Origin: Xiphias gladius
Taxonomy: Eukaryota; Chordata; Actinopteri; Istiophoriformes; Xiphiidae
Reading direction: 5' to 3'
Length of the DNA stretch: 64,000 nt
Assembly (NCBI RefSeq): GCF_016859285.1
Contig: NC_053417.1
Location: 27,362,206-27,426,205, forward strand
Positions within the stretch are counted from its first letter, which is position 1. Every line of letters begins with the position of its first letter. The translations under genes were made by a program, and so were the position numbers. Below, piece by piece: positions 1 through 12,351 of the stretch. A model generated the notes under the pieces. That model saw nothing but the letters and a program-made list of their open reading frames with translations. It was not told the DNA's origin and searched no databases.

Positions 1-279
1 ATGGGATTCGTCCAGTGCATTCTGGGGACGCCCTTGTGTCTGGTCCCAGTTGGAGGAGTCCAGAAAATAAAGGTCCGCACGGAGGTCTCCAGGAAGCACT
101 GAGTCCCCTCGGCCGGTTTCATTCAACGTCCAACAAGGCAGCTTCCGTAACCAAGAGAGGGGCAGTGATTCCAGCAAGTCCTCCCAGTTTGTAACATGTA
201 TGACACATATAAGTGTCTTCTGATCTGATGCCCCTGGAGGTCAGACAACCTTGGTTTGGATTAAAATACCTTCTTCATT

Positions 280-590
280 GAGGGAATAGTTCGACATTTT
301 GAGAAATACGTTTATTTTCTTCCTTGCAGAGAGCTAGATGAGAAAATGGACACCGCGCTCATGTTTATGTGGTAAACATACAGCGGTAGCCAGCAGCCTG
401 TGATAAAAGACTGGAAATATGGGGAAACGGCTAGCCTGGCTCTCAGAGGCTCATAAAACCTGTCATCTTCTAAACCTCACCAGCGAACACCTTATACCTC
501 ATTTGCTTAGTCCGTACAGGGCCCAAGTGTTTACAGGACAAGTTGTGGTTTAAAGGGACCTGTATGTGTCAGACTGTTTCTTGCCTAAAA
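280..590 (+). repeat. Dispersed fish repeat, family A, copy 1
   Basis: The copy begins near TTGAGAAATACGTTTATT and passes through GAGAGCTAGATGAGAAAATGG, then 'ACGGCTAGCCTGGCTCT' and 'AGTCCGTACAGGG'. It ends near ACAAGTTGTGGTTT and CTGTTTCTTGCC. It matches a non-coding interspersed family that I know as common in percomorph genomes, and it aligns with 7,495-7,720 in this window. Confidence 0.7.
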
Positions 591-1527
591 AAGTTTTGTC
601 ATTGGTAGGAAAGAGGAAGCATGTCAGAGTCTACACATACTGCTGATAAAGTATTTACTGAGAGGTCAACTTTTGCTGTCTGCTCTTCAGAGAACCACTG
701 TCTTGTTGCAACTCTCCCACAGAGAAATTGCTGCCACTGTGCTGAAAAGGAGGATATTTATGAATATTTTGGTTGCCAGTCATAGTTACCGCACAGTCCC
801 GTCCTGCTTCAAAATTCCCAAACATTCAGCAGGACAGTGACAGGACAGACTGGATCTTTAGGATTTTCTATGTCCTCACAAGTCACTTAGCGCAGTCGCT
901 CTGTTCATTTATTTATAGTCTATGTAAAACAAAGCACATTCTCTCTATAGGGTGAGAGGGCTCCTCTTGTTTCGACAGTTCTTGAAAGAAGCAGATATAC
1001 GTTGAAAACCTGATAATCAATCACATTCCTGCGTTCACCCCGTGAAAACACGCAAACCAACAAATTGTCAGTGTTTCCAGGCTTTTGCTTCTTCGGCCGT
1101 CGGGAAAGCAGGCACTCCTTACTGTCTTTCACTCTCACACACACGCGTTATTGTCACGTGGAGGACATTGTATCGCCTCACATTCATTCCCTGCAGCCCC
1201 AAGGTCTCGGCATCCTCCAGCCAAATAAAGTTGTGTGGCGCGTCGTCTGACATATGACCAACGGCGAAAGCATTCATACCGGTTCCAAACAGCCAGGCTC
1301 AGCTGGTGGGGCGAGAGTCAAGTGTAGACGCAGTGAATTGCTCGAATCGGGACGTAACAGCGCGCTCGTACGGACGGTCTGCCCTTCAAGGCGTTCGCGG
1401 TGTTGCCTTCGTTGGAACGCGTGAACACTCGAGAGAAGTTCGGTCCCTGCTGACAAGAACTTGGTCTTCACCCCAAAGTAGAGGGTACACCTTGTATGCC
1501 CACAGCATGACCAACAAAAGTGTGTGT

Positions 1528-1551
1528 ACACACACACACACACACACACAC
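1528..1551. repeat. (AC)12 microsatellite
   Basis: Perfect dinucleotide run; it creates an accidental Thr/His-rich frame. Confidence 0.95.
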
Positions 1552-2221
1552 TGTCTTCACACACCTAAGCTAGGCTTTGGACCCTTGGTTGTCACTTTAC
1601 TCTGAAATGAGGAGTGATCGTCGCAGCTCGTTATGTCACCACCATGCCTGTGATAACACACCCACACGTACAGTACACACACTATACATTCCTACACACT
1701 CACACACATGCTGGAGTGATGCCATCAGATTGTTGGGACTTTTTATTGACCAGAGGACAAGAAACGTACAACTCTGCTTCTATCCTTGTGAGGACCGTGA
1801 TTGAAAACACTCGATTCCTGTCCCCTCCTAAGCCCCATACGTGTGCTACACACTCTGTTTACAACTATATATCTCAAATCTGTCGGGCTCTGCGGGTTGT
1901 GTTCTCTAAAACGTACCTGGCTGGTAAAGATTTGGAGATTTTTTTGCGAACTTTGTCCTTGCCATTGTCTTGTCTTTGGCTCACTCAGCTTCGGTTTATT
2001 TGGAAGCTGCTGGCTCGCACATCGTTAGTTCTGAAATCGGTAGAAAAAAGTAAAGGCTCTGTCTTGGTGCTAACTAATGCCAGGTGACAGCTCTGTTATT
2101 GCAGCTTTACCTGTCTTCATATTTGCAGTCTGTTCATCAGTTAAATTTACGCTACACGATGGATGGGATGAAAACGTGTAGCAGGAGGTTAGACCAGGTC
2201 TTGATCAGTGTACCTGCATCT

Positions 2222-2248
2222 GAGAGAGAGAGAGAGAGAGAGAGAGAG
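2222..2248. repeat. (GA)13 microsatellite
   Basis: Perfect GA run. An imperfect CA-rich stretch follows at 2,431-2,466. Confidence 0.95.
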
Positions 2249-3469
2249 TATAAGGGATTCAAATATATATTCAGGCTTTATGCCTGGGTCAAACTGCAGA
2301 TCAACATTTCAAGCCTGTACATTATTCTGAGGCTCTCTAAAGTAGTGAGGATCAGACGAGATGTCTCACTGGGCATGAAACTCTGGTCCTCACAAGTACA
2401 CAGGCCTCCACATCCAGCGTTACCAACACTCGCACACACGCACACGCACGCACAAACGCACACACGGACCACAGACATGTCCAACTTCGCCGGCACTGCC
2501 GTCTGTGACAGAGGAGGAGGCGGAGAGGCGCGAGAAATGAAAGCAGCCGAAGCACCTCTGGCTCCATCTCGCTTCCTACCCCAGCAACTTTAAAGTTACT
2601 CTCTTCAAGCCTTCGCCTCTGTCGGCTCTCCCTGGAACAGATTACTTGGGCCTTAATAGACACATGCACACACTTCCGGCCGTCTTTAACCTGCCAAGAA
2701 AAACCAAAAACAAATATGGTTTGAAGTCTGCTGAGAAAATGTATTGGTGTGTGTCTTTGCCCGCAGCAAAGCTGCAGAGCTGCTCCTGCATCCGCTCCCA
2801 TCTGTCACTGTTTACCAGCGTGTCACTGAATGAATGTCCGCACGTGTAATGCGATAATGTCCACCGAGTGTCGCAGCCTGTTTGATATCTTAATGTCATC
2901 TGCAGGTTATTTCGTGAGACTTATCAACACCACAGCGTGTCTAAATGATACGGTATCTGTGGGAGCCCCCTTAGATGCATGTAGGTGCAAGTATGATTCT
3001 TAAAGAGGAGAAATCTTCTTATTTTTCGGACAAATTGTAGTGTACGTCTATGAGACACTGGATGTTAGTGGCATATTTTCCACCTAATTCATTTTCACCG
3101 AAAGCGTGTTACTCTAAGCACTCCACGTGCAGCGCTGATGAAACAGGCGTTTTGTAGCGTTATTCAAAAACTACCACTGTGATTGGCCGACAATGATATC
3201 GGTCTGCGCTTCCGAACAGCTCACGACCGCTGGAGTACCACCTTCATGCTTCAAGAGCATCCACTGTAACGTAACGCCCCGCTAACAGCGAACTTCACAG
3301 TGAGTTTAGACTAAATACACCCACTTTAGAAATGTACTTGATATATAGTTTAATCATGAAAACTGATCATTTTAAAATAACAACCCCTGTCAGAAAATAA
3401 TGATAAGTGGCGGCTTCATATCCCCCACAGAATAAATGAGTGACCTAAAGTAAGACAGCGCATGTTGCA

Positions 3470-3725
3470 GTGAAATGGGAGAGAAGACAGAAAAAGAAGG
3501 AAGCAAAAAAGAAAAGACAGACAAAGAAAAAAAGGAGGAAGAAAGGAGGATGGAAAAAGTTCGGAGGAAAGGGAGAAAGAAATGTAGAAATTAAAAAAGA
3601 GTTTGGAAGAAATAAAAATAATTCATTAAACGAGAAAAAGAAAAATGAAGACGGGGGAAAAAAAGGTTGGAGGAAAGAAAAAAGACTGAAAGAAGGCAAT
3701 GGAAATGATCAGAGAAATGAAGTCT
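3470..3725 (+). repeat. Purine-rich (A/G) low-complexity tract
   Basis: About 250 bases are almost entirely A and G on the plus strand, with GAAAGAAG-type words. The Lys/Arg/Glu-rich plus-strand frame here is a product of base composition, not a gene. Confidence 0.85.
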
Positions 3726-3898
3726 GACAACGAGGGGAACATGTTGAAATGCAAAATTAACCTCATTCAAGTGTGTCACTTTTGAGAGAGAGCGAAGGGA
3801 GGAAGAGGAAGATCGGAAAGTACTGGTGTCTGCGAAGGTTTTTTTTATTCCTGGCCCAAAAATATCACCTTGTTCCCCGCACCTTGTAGCTTTTCCAT

Positions 3899-3918
3899 TC
3901 ACACACACACACACACAC
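3899..3918. repeat. (CA)10 microsatellite
   Basis: Short perfect run followed by imperfect ACAC-rich DNA to 4,020. Confidence 0.9.
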
Positions 3919-4469
3919 GCAAGTCACACACTTTTTCCCACTCGCGCACAAAAACGCCCACATATATACGCATTTCGTTCACATGAATAAACGCACACGC
4001 ACATATGCACAGGCAAGCGACCGTCCACCTCAGTCTTCAAGGTCGCAGACTGGCAGATGGCACAGAGTGTCTGCCGCGGTCAGTCAGGATTAAACATGAG
4101 GTGAACCCGTCTGCCTGTGTGCGTGCATGTGTGTTTTTCTGTACGATGGCATGACTGTGTGTGAGGACAGCGATGCTCCAGATGACCTAGACAGTTTTCC
4201 AATGCAAAAAAAAAAAAAATCGCCCCGAATGCGACATTTATTCATAATTCTACCCTCCGTTAAAAGCGTGAAACACAGAAACCTTTCTGCGCGTGCAAAG
4301 GTTTGCGAAGCACGTCCACAAAGACACTCTCCTCCCATTACAAAAAAACAAAACAAAAAACAAACCCACGGGTCGTTTGTGCAAGCAGCTTATTGAGATC
4401 CATAGGTACATTTTGTTGCTACGGCGACATGTAGCGGCTGTGTGAGGCAGCATCGCCCCAAAAAGACGT

Positions 4470-4830
4470 GTTTACATTCAAGTGACGAAGCCCTCTAGTG
4501 GCCACGGTAATTGTGACGGGAGCAAAGGAGGAAGTCAGGCGACGCTGTTGAATAGTGACAGAGCCGACAAAACACTGGACCGTAACACGGGGGACCACCG
4601 TTCGTGTCCCGTTTCAAACCAACAGTCAGCTGTTGTTTCTTTTAGCCATGACCACCATCGTCATATAACCTAAACCACGTGCTTATTATTGTAACCATTA
4701 TGACAAACATCCTGCAACCGTAACAAAGTACAACAAAGTAAGTTGTTTTCCTGCTACAACCTAACACAACGCGAACAAAACCTTTACCATAGCACCGTCG
4801 CGCCGTAAAATGGCCAGGGACTTTTTAACA
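4470..4830 (-). repeat. Dispersed fish repeat, family C, copy 1
   Basis: Landmarks are CCCTCTAGTGGCCACGGTAA, TGTGACGGGAGCAAAGGAGG, and a run of 'CAACCTAACACAACG' and 'AACAAAGTAAGTTGTTTTCC'. These belong to a GTAAC/CCTAAC-rich interspersed family that also occurs at 10,180-10,420 and 12,980-13,400. Confidence 0.55.
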
Positions 4831-5415
4831 GTTTATCTGTCACGCATCTCCTGCTGCCAGTAGGGGGCACTAATTCAGGAAACACCCCTTTTGGTCGTAT
4901 CAGAGGGTAGGGACAAACAACCTGTATGGTGATTTAGGTTTGGAGCACCTGTTGCCCTAGAATGTCTTTTACATTTACTTTATCAGTGGGTTGGTTTTTA
5001 AGGTTTAAGGTTGTTTGGTTGAACCCTGTAAAAATGTATATTATATCAAAGAGTCGTAGTTTTTGGCAGTTCCTAAAACCTTCTGCATTATAAATCCGGA
5101 CTTTTGTGAGAAGGTAGTGGAGACAAAACCTTTAACAAACTTCTCCAGGGATGAGGCAGTCGTTAGGAGGTGATTCATTTCATTGCCAAAGCTAGTAATG
5201 ATTGTAATGCAACAGCTCCATCTTTATTAAACAAGTAAGTTATGCCTCTTGTCTCCTGAGAGGAGTTTCTCTATCTGCAGACTGAGCTTTGCTGATTTTT
5301 CCTTGAAAAATTCCCCATTCCAGAATCTAACCACCCCTTTAATGGTGCTGTAGCCTGTAGCATTTTAACCAACATATAGGTAACGACCATGTAAGGTACG
5401 TGTGAGTGGAGAGCA

Positions 5416-5470
5416 GTGTTAAACGATTCACATTTACAGTGTTAAACAATTCATAACTGTAAATGTGAAT
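5416..5470. repeat. Overlapping direct and inverted repeats
   Basis: ATTCACATTTACAG (5,426-5,439) is inverted at 5,457-5,470. The phrase CAGTGTTAAAC(G/A)ATTCA also occurs twice as a direct repeat, starting near 5,414 and 5,437. Confidence 0.85.
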
Positions 5471-6839
5471 TCAAAGAACGAGTGACATGGTGTATGCGGC
5501 CCAAAGGCAAACATACAGGGCGAAAACGAGAGTGGACCCGCAATGACTCCTGGGGAATACCCCAGGGGCCGAGGTCTGGTGAAACCATCAAAAGTGGAAC
5601 TGAAAGTAATTAAGAGCTGAAAACATAATTCCAACCCATTTTTCCTTCCTAATGGTAAATGAACATAGAATGGTGGTATTGAAGGTAGAGCTTGAGTGGG
5701 AATAAGATGGAAAAGTGACCAGAGTTAGCAGCCTTTAGTATCACTGGCGACCCCGTTGAGAGTAGCGTCATCAGTGGCTACGAAAGGGACAAAGCCAAAA
5801 TCGCGTTTATTTAAAAAAAGAAATGTTTTTAATAGAAGAGATCTGAACTCTGTAGCGAAGATGTCTTAAGTGTTTTGCTTTTGTTTTGTTTTTTTTTCTA
5901 AGTGGACAAAGAACAGGTGAAGGTGGAAAGAATGCTGGGTCAAAACGGTGTGAAAGGCCGTTTTTGAAGCCAGGTGGTCATGATGCCTAGTGAGCAGGAC
6001 GGAGATTTCAAAACAGTAATACTTTTTCTTTCACAATTTAATACACAGTGTGATCCATCCACACATAAATGCACCACTTAATGGCTAAGTGGGCTGTAGG
6101 CTACTCTTTGAAAGCCTCAAATGAACAGCCGCTCCTCCTGCGTGAGCCTGTTTACTCGGCACTGCAGGGGTAAACTGGGTCCTTGCTTAGTCACTGTTTC
6201 TAATCAGCTCTCACGGATGAGTGCGCAGCCGGTAGCAGTCGTCAAGGAAACAGTTGAGAACTTTCTACCTGCCACGTCCTCGGTGCCCTTAGGAACTGGG
6301 GTTTACACCTACGTGTTTGGTCCGCTGCCCGGCACCTTCCACAGCAGTGAAAAATACACTAGCTTCTGCACACACGCTCCGTAACAGGTCAAGCTTTGCA
6401 ACAAACGGTTCACAAAAAAAAAAAAAAAGAACCAAGGACTGTATATAACCAAAGCATCTTTACGTTACTGCACCTAAAAGTTTCCAGATTGCCTGGCACT
6501 GTATTTGCCAAAGCCGTATCTTGCTGTTATCTGTAGTGGTGAGAACTGCACACTTTTTCTAAATGAATCAAACTTGTTTTTTTTCAGATTGGTGTAAACT
6601 GTTTTTTGCCTGGACTTGATGTCCCCACACATCCAAAAGTTGCTGTGTGACTCAATGTGATTCTGTCATTATCCAGTTTACGTCCACATCCAGAGAGGAA
6701 TTAATCCCACCGCTTGGCATCGGAGCCTGAGTGCCACTGTTTCCACTCATATTTATGAATCCCATCCAAAGATCATGTTTTTCTCCTCTTGACTCGGCAA
6801 GCTTTTTTTTTCTGTGGGTCATCGCAGTTCGTCTCATTT

Positions 6840-7270
6840 TCCTCAGAGACACCTGCCCTGCAGTAACCCCAGCCCTTCCCGCCTTTCAAGCCACCTGCTC
6901 ACCTGTTCCCCATTCTCTCATTAGTACATATACTATATATACTGGTCCCTATGCTGGTCCGTTTCCACACTCTGCCATATTGTCTATCATGCCATCCTAG
7001 CTGTATGTTTCCAGCTTTTTTTTATTTCTCATTTTTAATTTATTTATTTGTTTCTGTACCTGCCAGCCAGTTGTTTTTGACGTTAGCCTTTTGCCCGCTC
7101 CCTTTTTGCCTTTTCGCCTTGTGCTCCTGCCTTCCTGTTACAAACCACTGCCTGCTGACCTCTCCCCCTTGCCCTGGCCCTTACCTGCCCTTGCCATTCA
7201 CTTTTTACAAAAGTGAACAGTTTGAACTTTTAATCAGCGTCCCTGAGTCCTGCGTTTGAGCCCAGTGTTT
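6840..7270 (+). repeat. Interspersed repeat, family E, copy 1
   Basis: It shares the 22-base identical string that includes CTGCCCTGCAGTAACCCCAG (6,852-6,873) with 36,356-36,377. Further similarity follows downstream (ACTGGTCC...GTCCGTTTCCAC against CCGGCCC...ATTTCCAC, and GTTACAAACCA). The right end, CCTGAGTCCTGCGTTTGAG, then GTGACA, resembles the terminus of a transposable element, but the class is not resolved. Confidence 0.5.
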
Positions 7271-7494
7271 TCTGAGCCGTGACAATCACCGCTGACAGCT
7301 GTTGCAGTAATGGGTTTGTTAGCAGGGATGGCTGAACATGCCATGGACACTACTTTTTTCTTGTGGAGTTTTTGAGGGCACTATGTAGTGGATACATTTA
7401 CACACTCAGAATTCGGACACTCAAGTTTACTGGGGGAAGGTAAATATAGTGAACTATACAGTAACAGCCTACGTCTGTACACTGTATTGTGTAC

Positions 7495-7720
7495 TATTTG
7501 CTTTTTCCCAGAGATTTAGGTGAAGATGAAAATTGATACCACCATGTCTGTGTGCTAAGTATGGCGTTAGAGCCAGGAGGCGAATATCTTATAGCATAAA
7601 GATCGAAAACAGCTAATCTGGCTCTGTCAAAATTCATAAATATGCATGCCAGCACATCTAAAGCTCACTAAATGACATTTGTTTCAATCCGTATACAAAC
7701 AGTGATGCAAAAATGCCAAT
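7495..7720 (+). repeat. Dispersed fish repeat, family A, copy 2
   Basis: It shares the order of landmarks with 280-590: GAAAATTGATACCACCATGTCTGT, then 'ACAGCTAATCTGGCTCTGTC', then 'AATCCGTATACAAAC'. The copy is diverged and non-coding. Confidence 0.65.
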
Positions 7721-8154
7721 AGTCTCCACTTGTTGAGTGATAACCTGGCATCCTCACGGTGATGACAAGACTCTGGGGAAGTCGATGCATCCAGCTGTCT
7801 GTCTAAATATTTGGCTATTCCTTTTAACAGTGTCCATCCTGAAGCAGCTCGGAGTTATGCGTCGCGGCCAACAGCGGCACGAATTAGCACACATAGTGTC
7901 TCCTTCTCCTCATCTTGGACAAGAGACGCGCACTCACACGAAGGCTATTAGACCGGTAATTATCAGCTAAGTGCTGAGCACCTGCACACATAATCACAGA
8001 CAAAAATCATTACACCTACCAGCAGTAGATAACACCCACTTTGTCTGGGCAACTGTCAGGCGTATGAAAACTGTTAAAGTCATGGTGATGACTACAAAAC
8101 TGACGTATATCGAATAATTAACGTCAAACACTTTGAAGGACATGGACCAGGTGT

Positions 8155-8190
8155 GTGTTTGTTTGTTTGTTTGTTTGTTTGTTTGTTTTG
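8155..8190. repeat. (GTTT)8 tetranucleotide microsatellite
   Basis: Tandem GTTT run, preceded by GTGTG. Confidence 0.9.
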
Positions 8191-8369
8191 TTTTATAAAT
8201 CAACAATAACATGACAAGATAATGCCATCCCAAAAAAATTCTGTTCTTCTGAAATAAGACAAATTTTAGAGTAATGAGAAAATAATTTGTAGAAGAGTGG
8301 TGTTTGTTTTGTTTGTTTTTTTGCAATCCCATTGGTCCATGCAACAACGTTCAATAGCAAGAACTCTCA

Positions 8370-8393
8370 AACTACTGGCCAGATTGCCATGAA

Positions 8394-8470
<77 letters not shown>

Positions 8471-8800
8471 TAATCTGATTCCCCAGAGACTGATTCCTGA
8501 TGAGTTTGGTGATCCCCTGACCTTTCCTCTAATGCCACTGTTTGATTAAGATCTCCACTTGTGAAACGCTTTGTTCAATGATTTTAAAAAAAAAGACTGA
8601 CCAGATGGATTTTCATGGTCACCAGAGGATGAATACTAAAGTTTCTGGGGACAAACTGTGCTGAAGACTGTGTCTCACAATGTAATCTGCAGATTATCAT
8701 AACATTAACTTTGCACATTCGTGTTCCCATGAGGATGAACACTTGATTTTAATAACCTAGATACCTTCCCTATAGTGGCGCCTTCATGAAAAACGTCACA
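8370..8800 (+). repeat. Dispersed fish repeat, family B, interrupted by a (GT)n tract
   Basis: The segment carries GATTGCCATGAAATTTTGT, then a long GT tract, then TTTGGTGATCCCCTGACCTTT. Two weaker units follow (GGTCACCAGAGGATGAATAC near 8,618; TTCCCATGAGGATGAACACTT near 8,723). This is the same unit that is tandemly arranged at 16,085-16,800. The microsatellite has expanded inside the unit at the GT that follows AAATTTT. Confidence 0.7.
8399..8467. repeat. (GT)34 microsatellite inside repeat family B
   Basis: Uninterrupted GT run that begins exactly where the repeat consensus reads AAATTTTGT. Confidence 0.95.
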
Positions 8801-9204
8801 TTTGTAGCCTCACAGAGTGCAGTTTAAAATTCAGCTACCATGGAGTTAGCACAGTTAGCTGAGTCATGCCAAGGGACACGGGTGAAAACATAATCTCCTC
8901 TGTGGAGGTAATTAGATGGCTGTGTTACAGAAAACACAGGAGATGGAGTGCAGCAGGACATCAAATTCTCCTTTTTTTTGTTCCCAGTGAATGCAGGCAG
9001 TGCTGGATCTACTTTATCTTCCTCGTGGAGGCGGATGTGTGCTCACACGCAAGTGCCCATACACACCTGGACACACAAACACACACAAGCCGGGGGACAG
9101 TGCATGCCTGCCTCAATGCACAACCATTCTGATAAAGTGACATGCATCGACGGTCTGCCAAGAACATAAAAGCACAAAGAAATGCAGGCGCACACACACA
9201 CACT

Positions 9205-9300
9205 CACACACACACTCTTGTTCTACCATAAACATGAGGACCCTCTATGACTACATTCATTTCCCTAACCCCTTAAACATTGTTAAACCTTGTTTCCACG
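9205..9300 (-). repeat. Fish repeat, family D (CCCTAACCCC-type), short copy
   Basis: ATGAGGACCCTCTATGACTA followed by TTCCCTAACCCCTTAAAC is the diagnostic phrase of a dispersed 'gaggacc...ccctaacccc' family. It sits just after a CA-rich stretch (9,189-9,215). Confidence 0.5.
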
Positions 9301-10179
9301 TCAATTTTCTACTAAACCAAATCAAACTGTGACTACATTTAATAAAGTGTGTTACTACGGAGCCTCTTGTATGTGGTTTGGCCGTTTTTACGGTACTCGG
9401 AAACTCCCCTGGGAGCTAACAGGGAACTCCAAATATCACCTGGAGGCAAAGAAGCTTGTCAAAACCCAGCCACTGGTTCTGCAGTGAAAAATTAAAGCAA
9501 AATAAATGAGAATACATTTCATCACTGCCTCTAACGTCTCCCCTACCACAACATTGGCTCTTCAATCAGATTTAAGATCCTAGGGGACAGTGCTTTGGTT
9601 TTCAGGACTCCTCGGCTTCGGAACGACCTTGTGAAAAAATCTCTTGCTAAAAATTGATTTTACTGGTTGATCTTGATTGAATAACTTTAACCTTTTTTTT
9701 TTTTTTTAATTTTTAGCTTATGTAGTCAGGTACATCAAGTAATTTGTAAAGTTTGTTTTGAAATATTTAAACGTATACGTATGCATGTATCAAAAGTATC
9801 AAAGCAGAGTTAAACTAGGTACAAACGGAAAACAACTGTCTGTAGATAATGTCCTTTTGATAGGCAACAAAATCACAATGGGGTTCAATAGAAATGTCGT
9901 TATGACTGCCTGAAATGTGAATGAAATAAAACGATTCACAAGACATGTGTTTTAATTTCAGTATAATGATACATCCGTAAAATGGTATCTTTCAATAGTG
10001 CCTTCAAAATAACGTATTTTAACTGAAACTATACGTTCAACGTGTCTTCCAAATGAAATGACCATGCCCTCTACATCGACGCTCAGCTAACATGGCATTT
10101 TCTGATCTGAGGCCGATATAACAGGACAACATGTAAGGTCCCTCCAAAGCTGTTACAAAACACAAAATAAGTGATCTGA

Positions 10180-10420
10180 CAATGCCATGGTTAACGTTTG
10201 GTTGGGTTTAGGCACAAAAACTACTGGATTAGGTTTCAAGGAAAGGTCGCGGCTTGGGCTAAGATGTATCATCGTTACGCAATAACGACCTGTTGGTTGG
10301 AAACAGGAAATGAAAAGTGCTCTCCTGTATTAAAGTCCGACATCTTGTTGACCCATCCATCCACTCCTCCATCCTCCGCCCTCTGACTTTGTCACGGTTA
10401 CTACAGCCAACAGAAGGCTT
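10180..10420 (+). repeat. Dispersed fish repeat, family C, copy 2
   Basis: GTTTGGTTGGGTTTAGGCAC, ACTACTGGATTAGGTTTCAA and 'GGTCGCGGCTTGGGCT' are followed by CCATCCACTCCTCC. The 61-codon reading frame across it is accidental. Confidence 0.55.
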
Positions 10421-11039
10421 CGGCAGTTGAACGTAGCCGTGTGTAGTTTTTGGGCATTTGCTGCAATGACTGATGTTGTCAGTTTTGTGTTTGTTTTGGT
10501 TTTTTGGAAGGACAGACTAACTTGTAGGACAAAGAAGAAAATTTACTTTTTTCAAGCTAATGTACATACATACTTACAGAAGGTTTAAGTGATTAACCTC
10601 TTTGCCACAAGTCAAACTCAATCCGTTCTTATGTTGCACCCCGGGAGAAGCCGTGTGCAACATCAGCTGATCCACATCCTCAGCGTCATCTTGTCTAAAA
10701 TAATCGTACCTCGCTGCTTATTCTGTTGTCGCACTAAATCCAGGTCCTAACCCTTAAAAAAAAACAAAAAACAACAAATACACAACCCTTATGTACAAGT
10801 ATCTTCTGGAGTAACAACAGTAATATGGCCTCTTTTTATCCTGCCCTTGTGAGGACATGTAATCCTTACCGGTAATGATATGACACACAGCCACAGCAGG
10901 GACTTGGGGTTAAAAATGCTCCTCCGTCTTCATACTTGAGAAAGCTCTTTGTATTCCAGACCTAATCCGTGTATAAAGTCAAGGACATACGTACCCATAC
11001 AGCAGACTGTGGGTATATCCAGAATGTGTGTATTGTGCT

Positions 11040-11350
11040 GTGCGTGCATTTGGGCCCGGCAGCAGCCCCAGTGTGCCAGGCCATCTTAATTAAATTCTAT
11101 AGGGAAAGGGTCCGGCAGGTCAAAACTCAGCACCGCCACAGGGCTGCCAGAGCCAGGGGATTACATTGATGCACAGGGAGCTGAGAGGGATTAACATGAT
11201 TTGACTGATTGACAGGTAGATAGCAGAAAATAGTGATGAGACAAGAGGAGACGCGCCGAGTTTAGTCAAGACGGAGGGGAGCAGGAGAAGGAAGAGGACG
11301 AGATGAGAGATGTAATCTGCAAATGAGTCTGAAGCCCTGCTCGCAATATT
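11040..11350. other. Candidate conserved non-coding block
   Basis: Mixed-composition DNA free of simple repeats, with homeodomain-like TTAATTAAATT (11,090) and TGATTTGACTGATTGACAGG (11,198; TALE/MEIS-like TGACAG). The character is that of a vertebrate enhancer, but conservation cannot be tested here. Confidence 0.25.
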
Positions 11351-12270
11351 CATGGCTCCTCAAAATACTGAAACGCACAGGGGGTTTTGTTACTTTTAGA
11401 GCCTTAACAAGAAGTGGTTCTAAGAATGTAAAGCTTGTCCTGAAGGTGGTACAACTGGAAAGGCCACCGTCACAGTTTAAGTGTCTCCAGATGTTTTCGT
11501 TTCACCTGGAGGGGGGGGGGTCATATAATAGTTTATTTATAAAACATCTATCAAAAGCAGCTTATGCTTTACAAAGGGCAGGCATAACGCTAAACTATCA
11601 CCTGTAGACCTTCTAATCCCTCCTCTGACCAACAGGGAGGAATCACAAGATCCCTCACCGGCTTCCCACCCACGACAACAAGCCTGCACTACAAAACTCA
11701 AACTTGAAAGTTACAGATGGGATTTTAAACGTAAGATCGGGGTTGGATGTTGCTTTCGTCCGGTGTGACTAGCCAGCATGTTGTTTTGCAGCGTGACAGA
11801 ACGCCATGAAACCTTTTTTTTAAATCCTTTTTTTTTTTAAATGTTTTTCCTACTCAGTCGTGACTTGTGTTTCATTACAGGGACGGAGCCGGAGAGAATG
11901 GAAGAAGCAACAGATGAGGAAGGGACGGGGTCATAAAGAAAGAAAAGCGAAAGCTAACAAGCGATATAAGAAATAGCTGGAAGGATGGGTCTGTGCAGAA
12001 TCAGGGGAAAGAAAGGAAGAAAGAAAGTACCAAAGGGAAGGGTAAAAAAAAATTACGAAAGAAGACCAAAGCTACTCAGCCTACATGCACGGATTAATCT
12101 TAAAGCCTTTTTTCCTCTGTCCTGATTTTTCTCTTCCTGCCTTCCTGGGTTCTTTGATGAGTGCAGCCAATCTGTACCTGTCAGCTGTGCTTGGAAACAG
12201 CATGAGTCAACTAGGGAGACAAAACACACTGTTGATTGCTCTGCCTGGTGCCACAGCCACAGAGACCTAT

Positions 12271-12351
12271 GCACGCACACACACACACACACGCACACAC
12301 ACACGCACACACACACACACACACACGCGCACACACACACACACACACACG
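12271..12351. repeat. Imperfect (CA)n microsatellite with CG variants
   Basis: CA run with scattered G substitutions (ACGCACAC). It gives spurious Thr/His frames on plus and Val/Cys frames on minus. Confidence 0.95.

Larger units (their letters stand above)
600..6840. other. Gene-free stretch
   Basis: Holds the CA, GA and purine tracts and repeat family C listed separately. It also holds poly(A) runs at about 4,205-4,219 and 6,414-6,428 and a CpG-enriched but non-coding patch near 1,230-1,450. No supported exon was seen. Confidence 0.6.

Noticed and set aside
3470..3727. 85-codon Lys/Glu-rich frame
   Set aside because: Produced by the purine-rich low-complexity tract.
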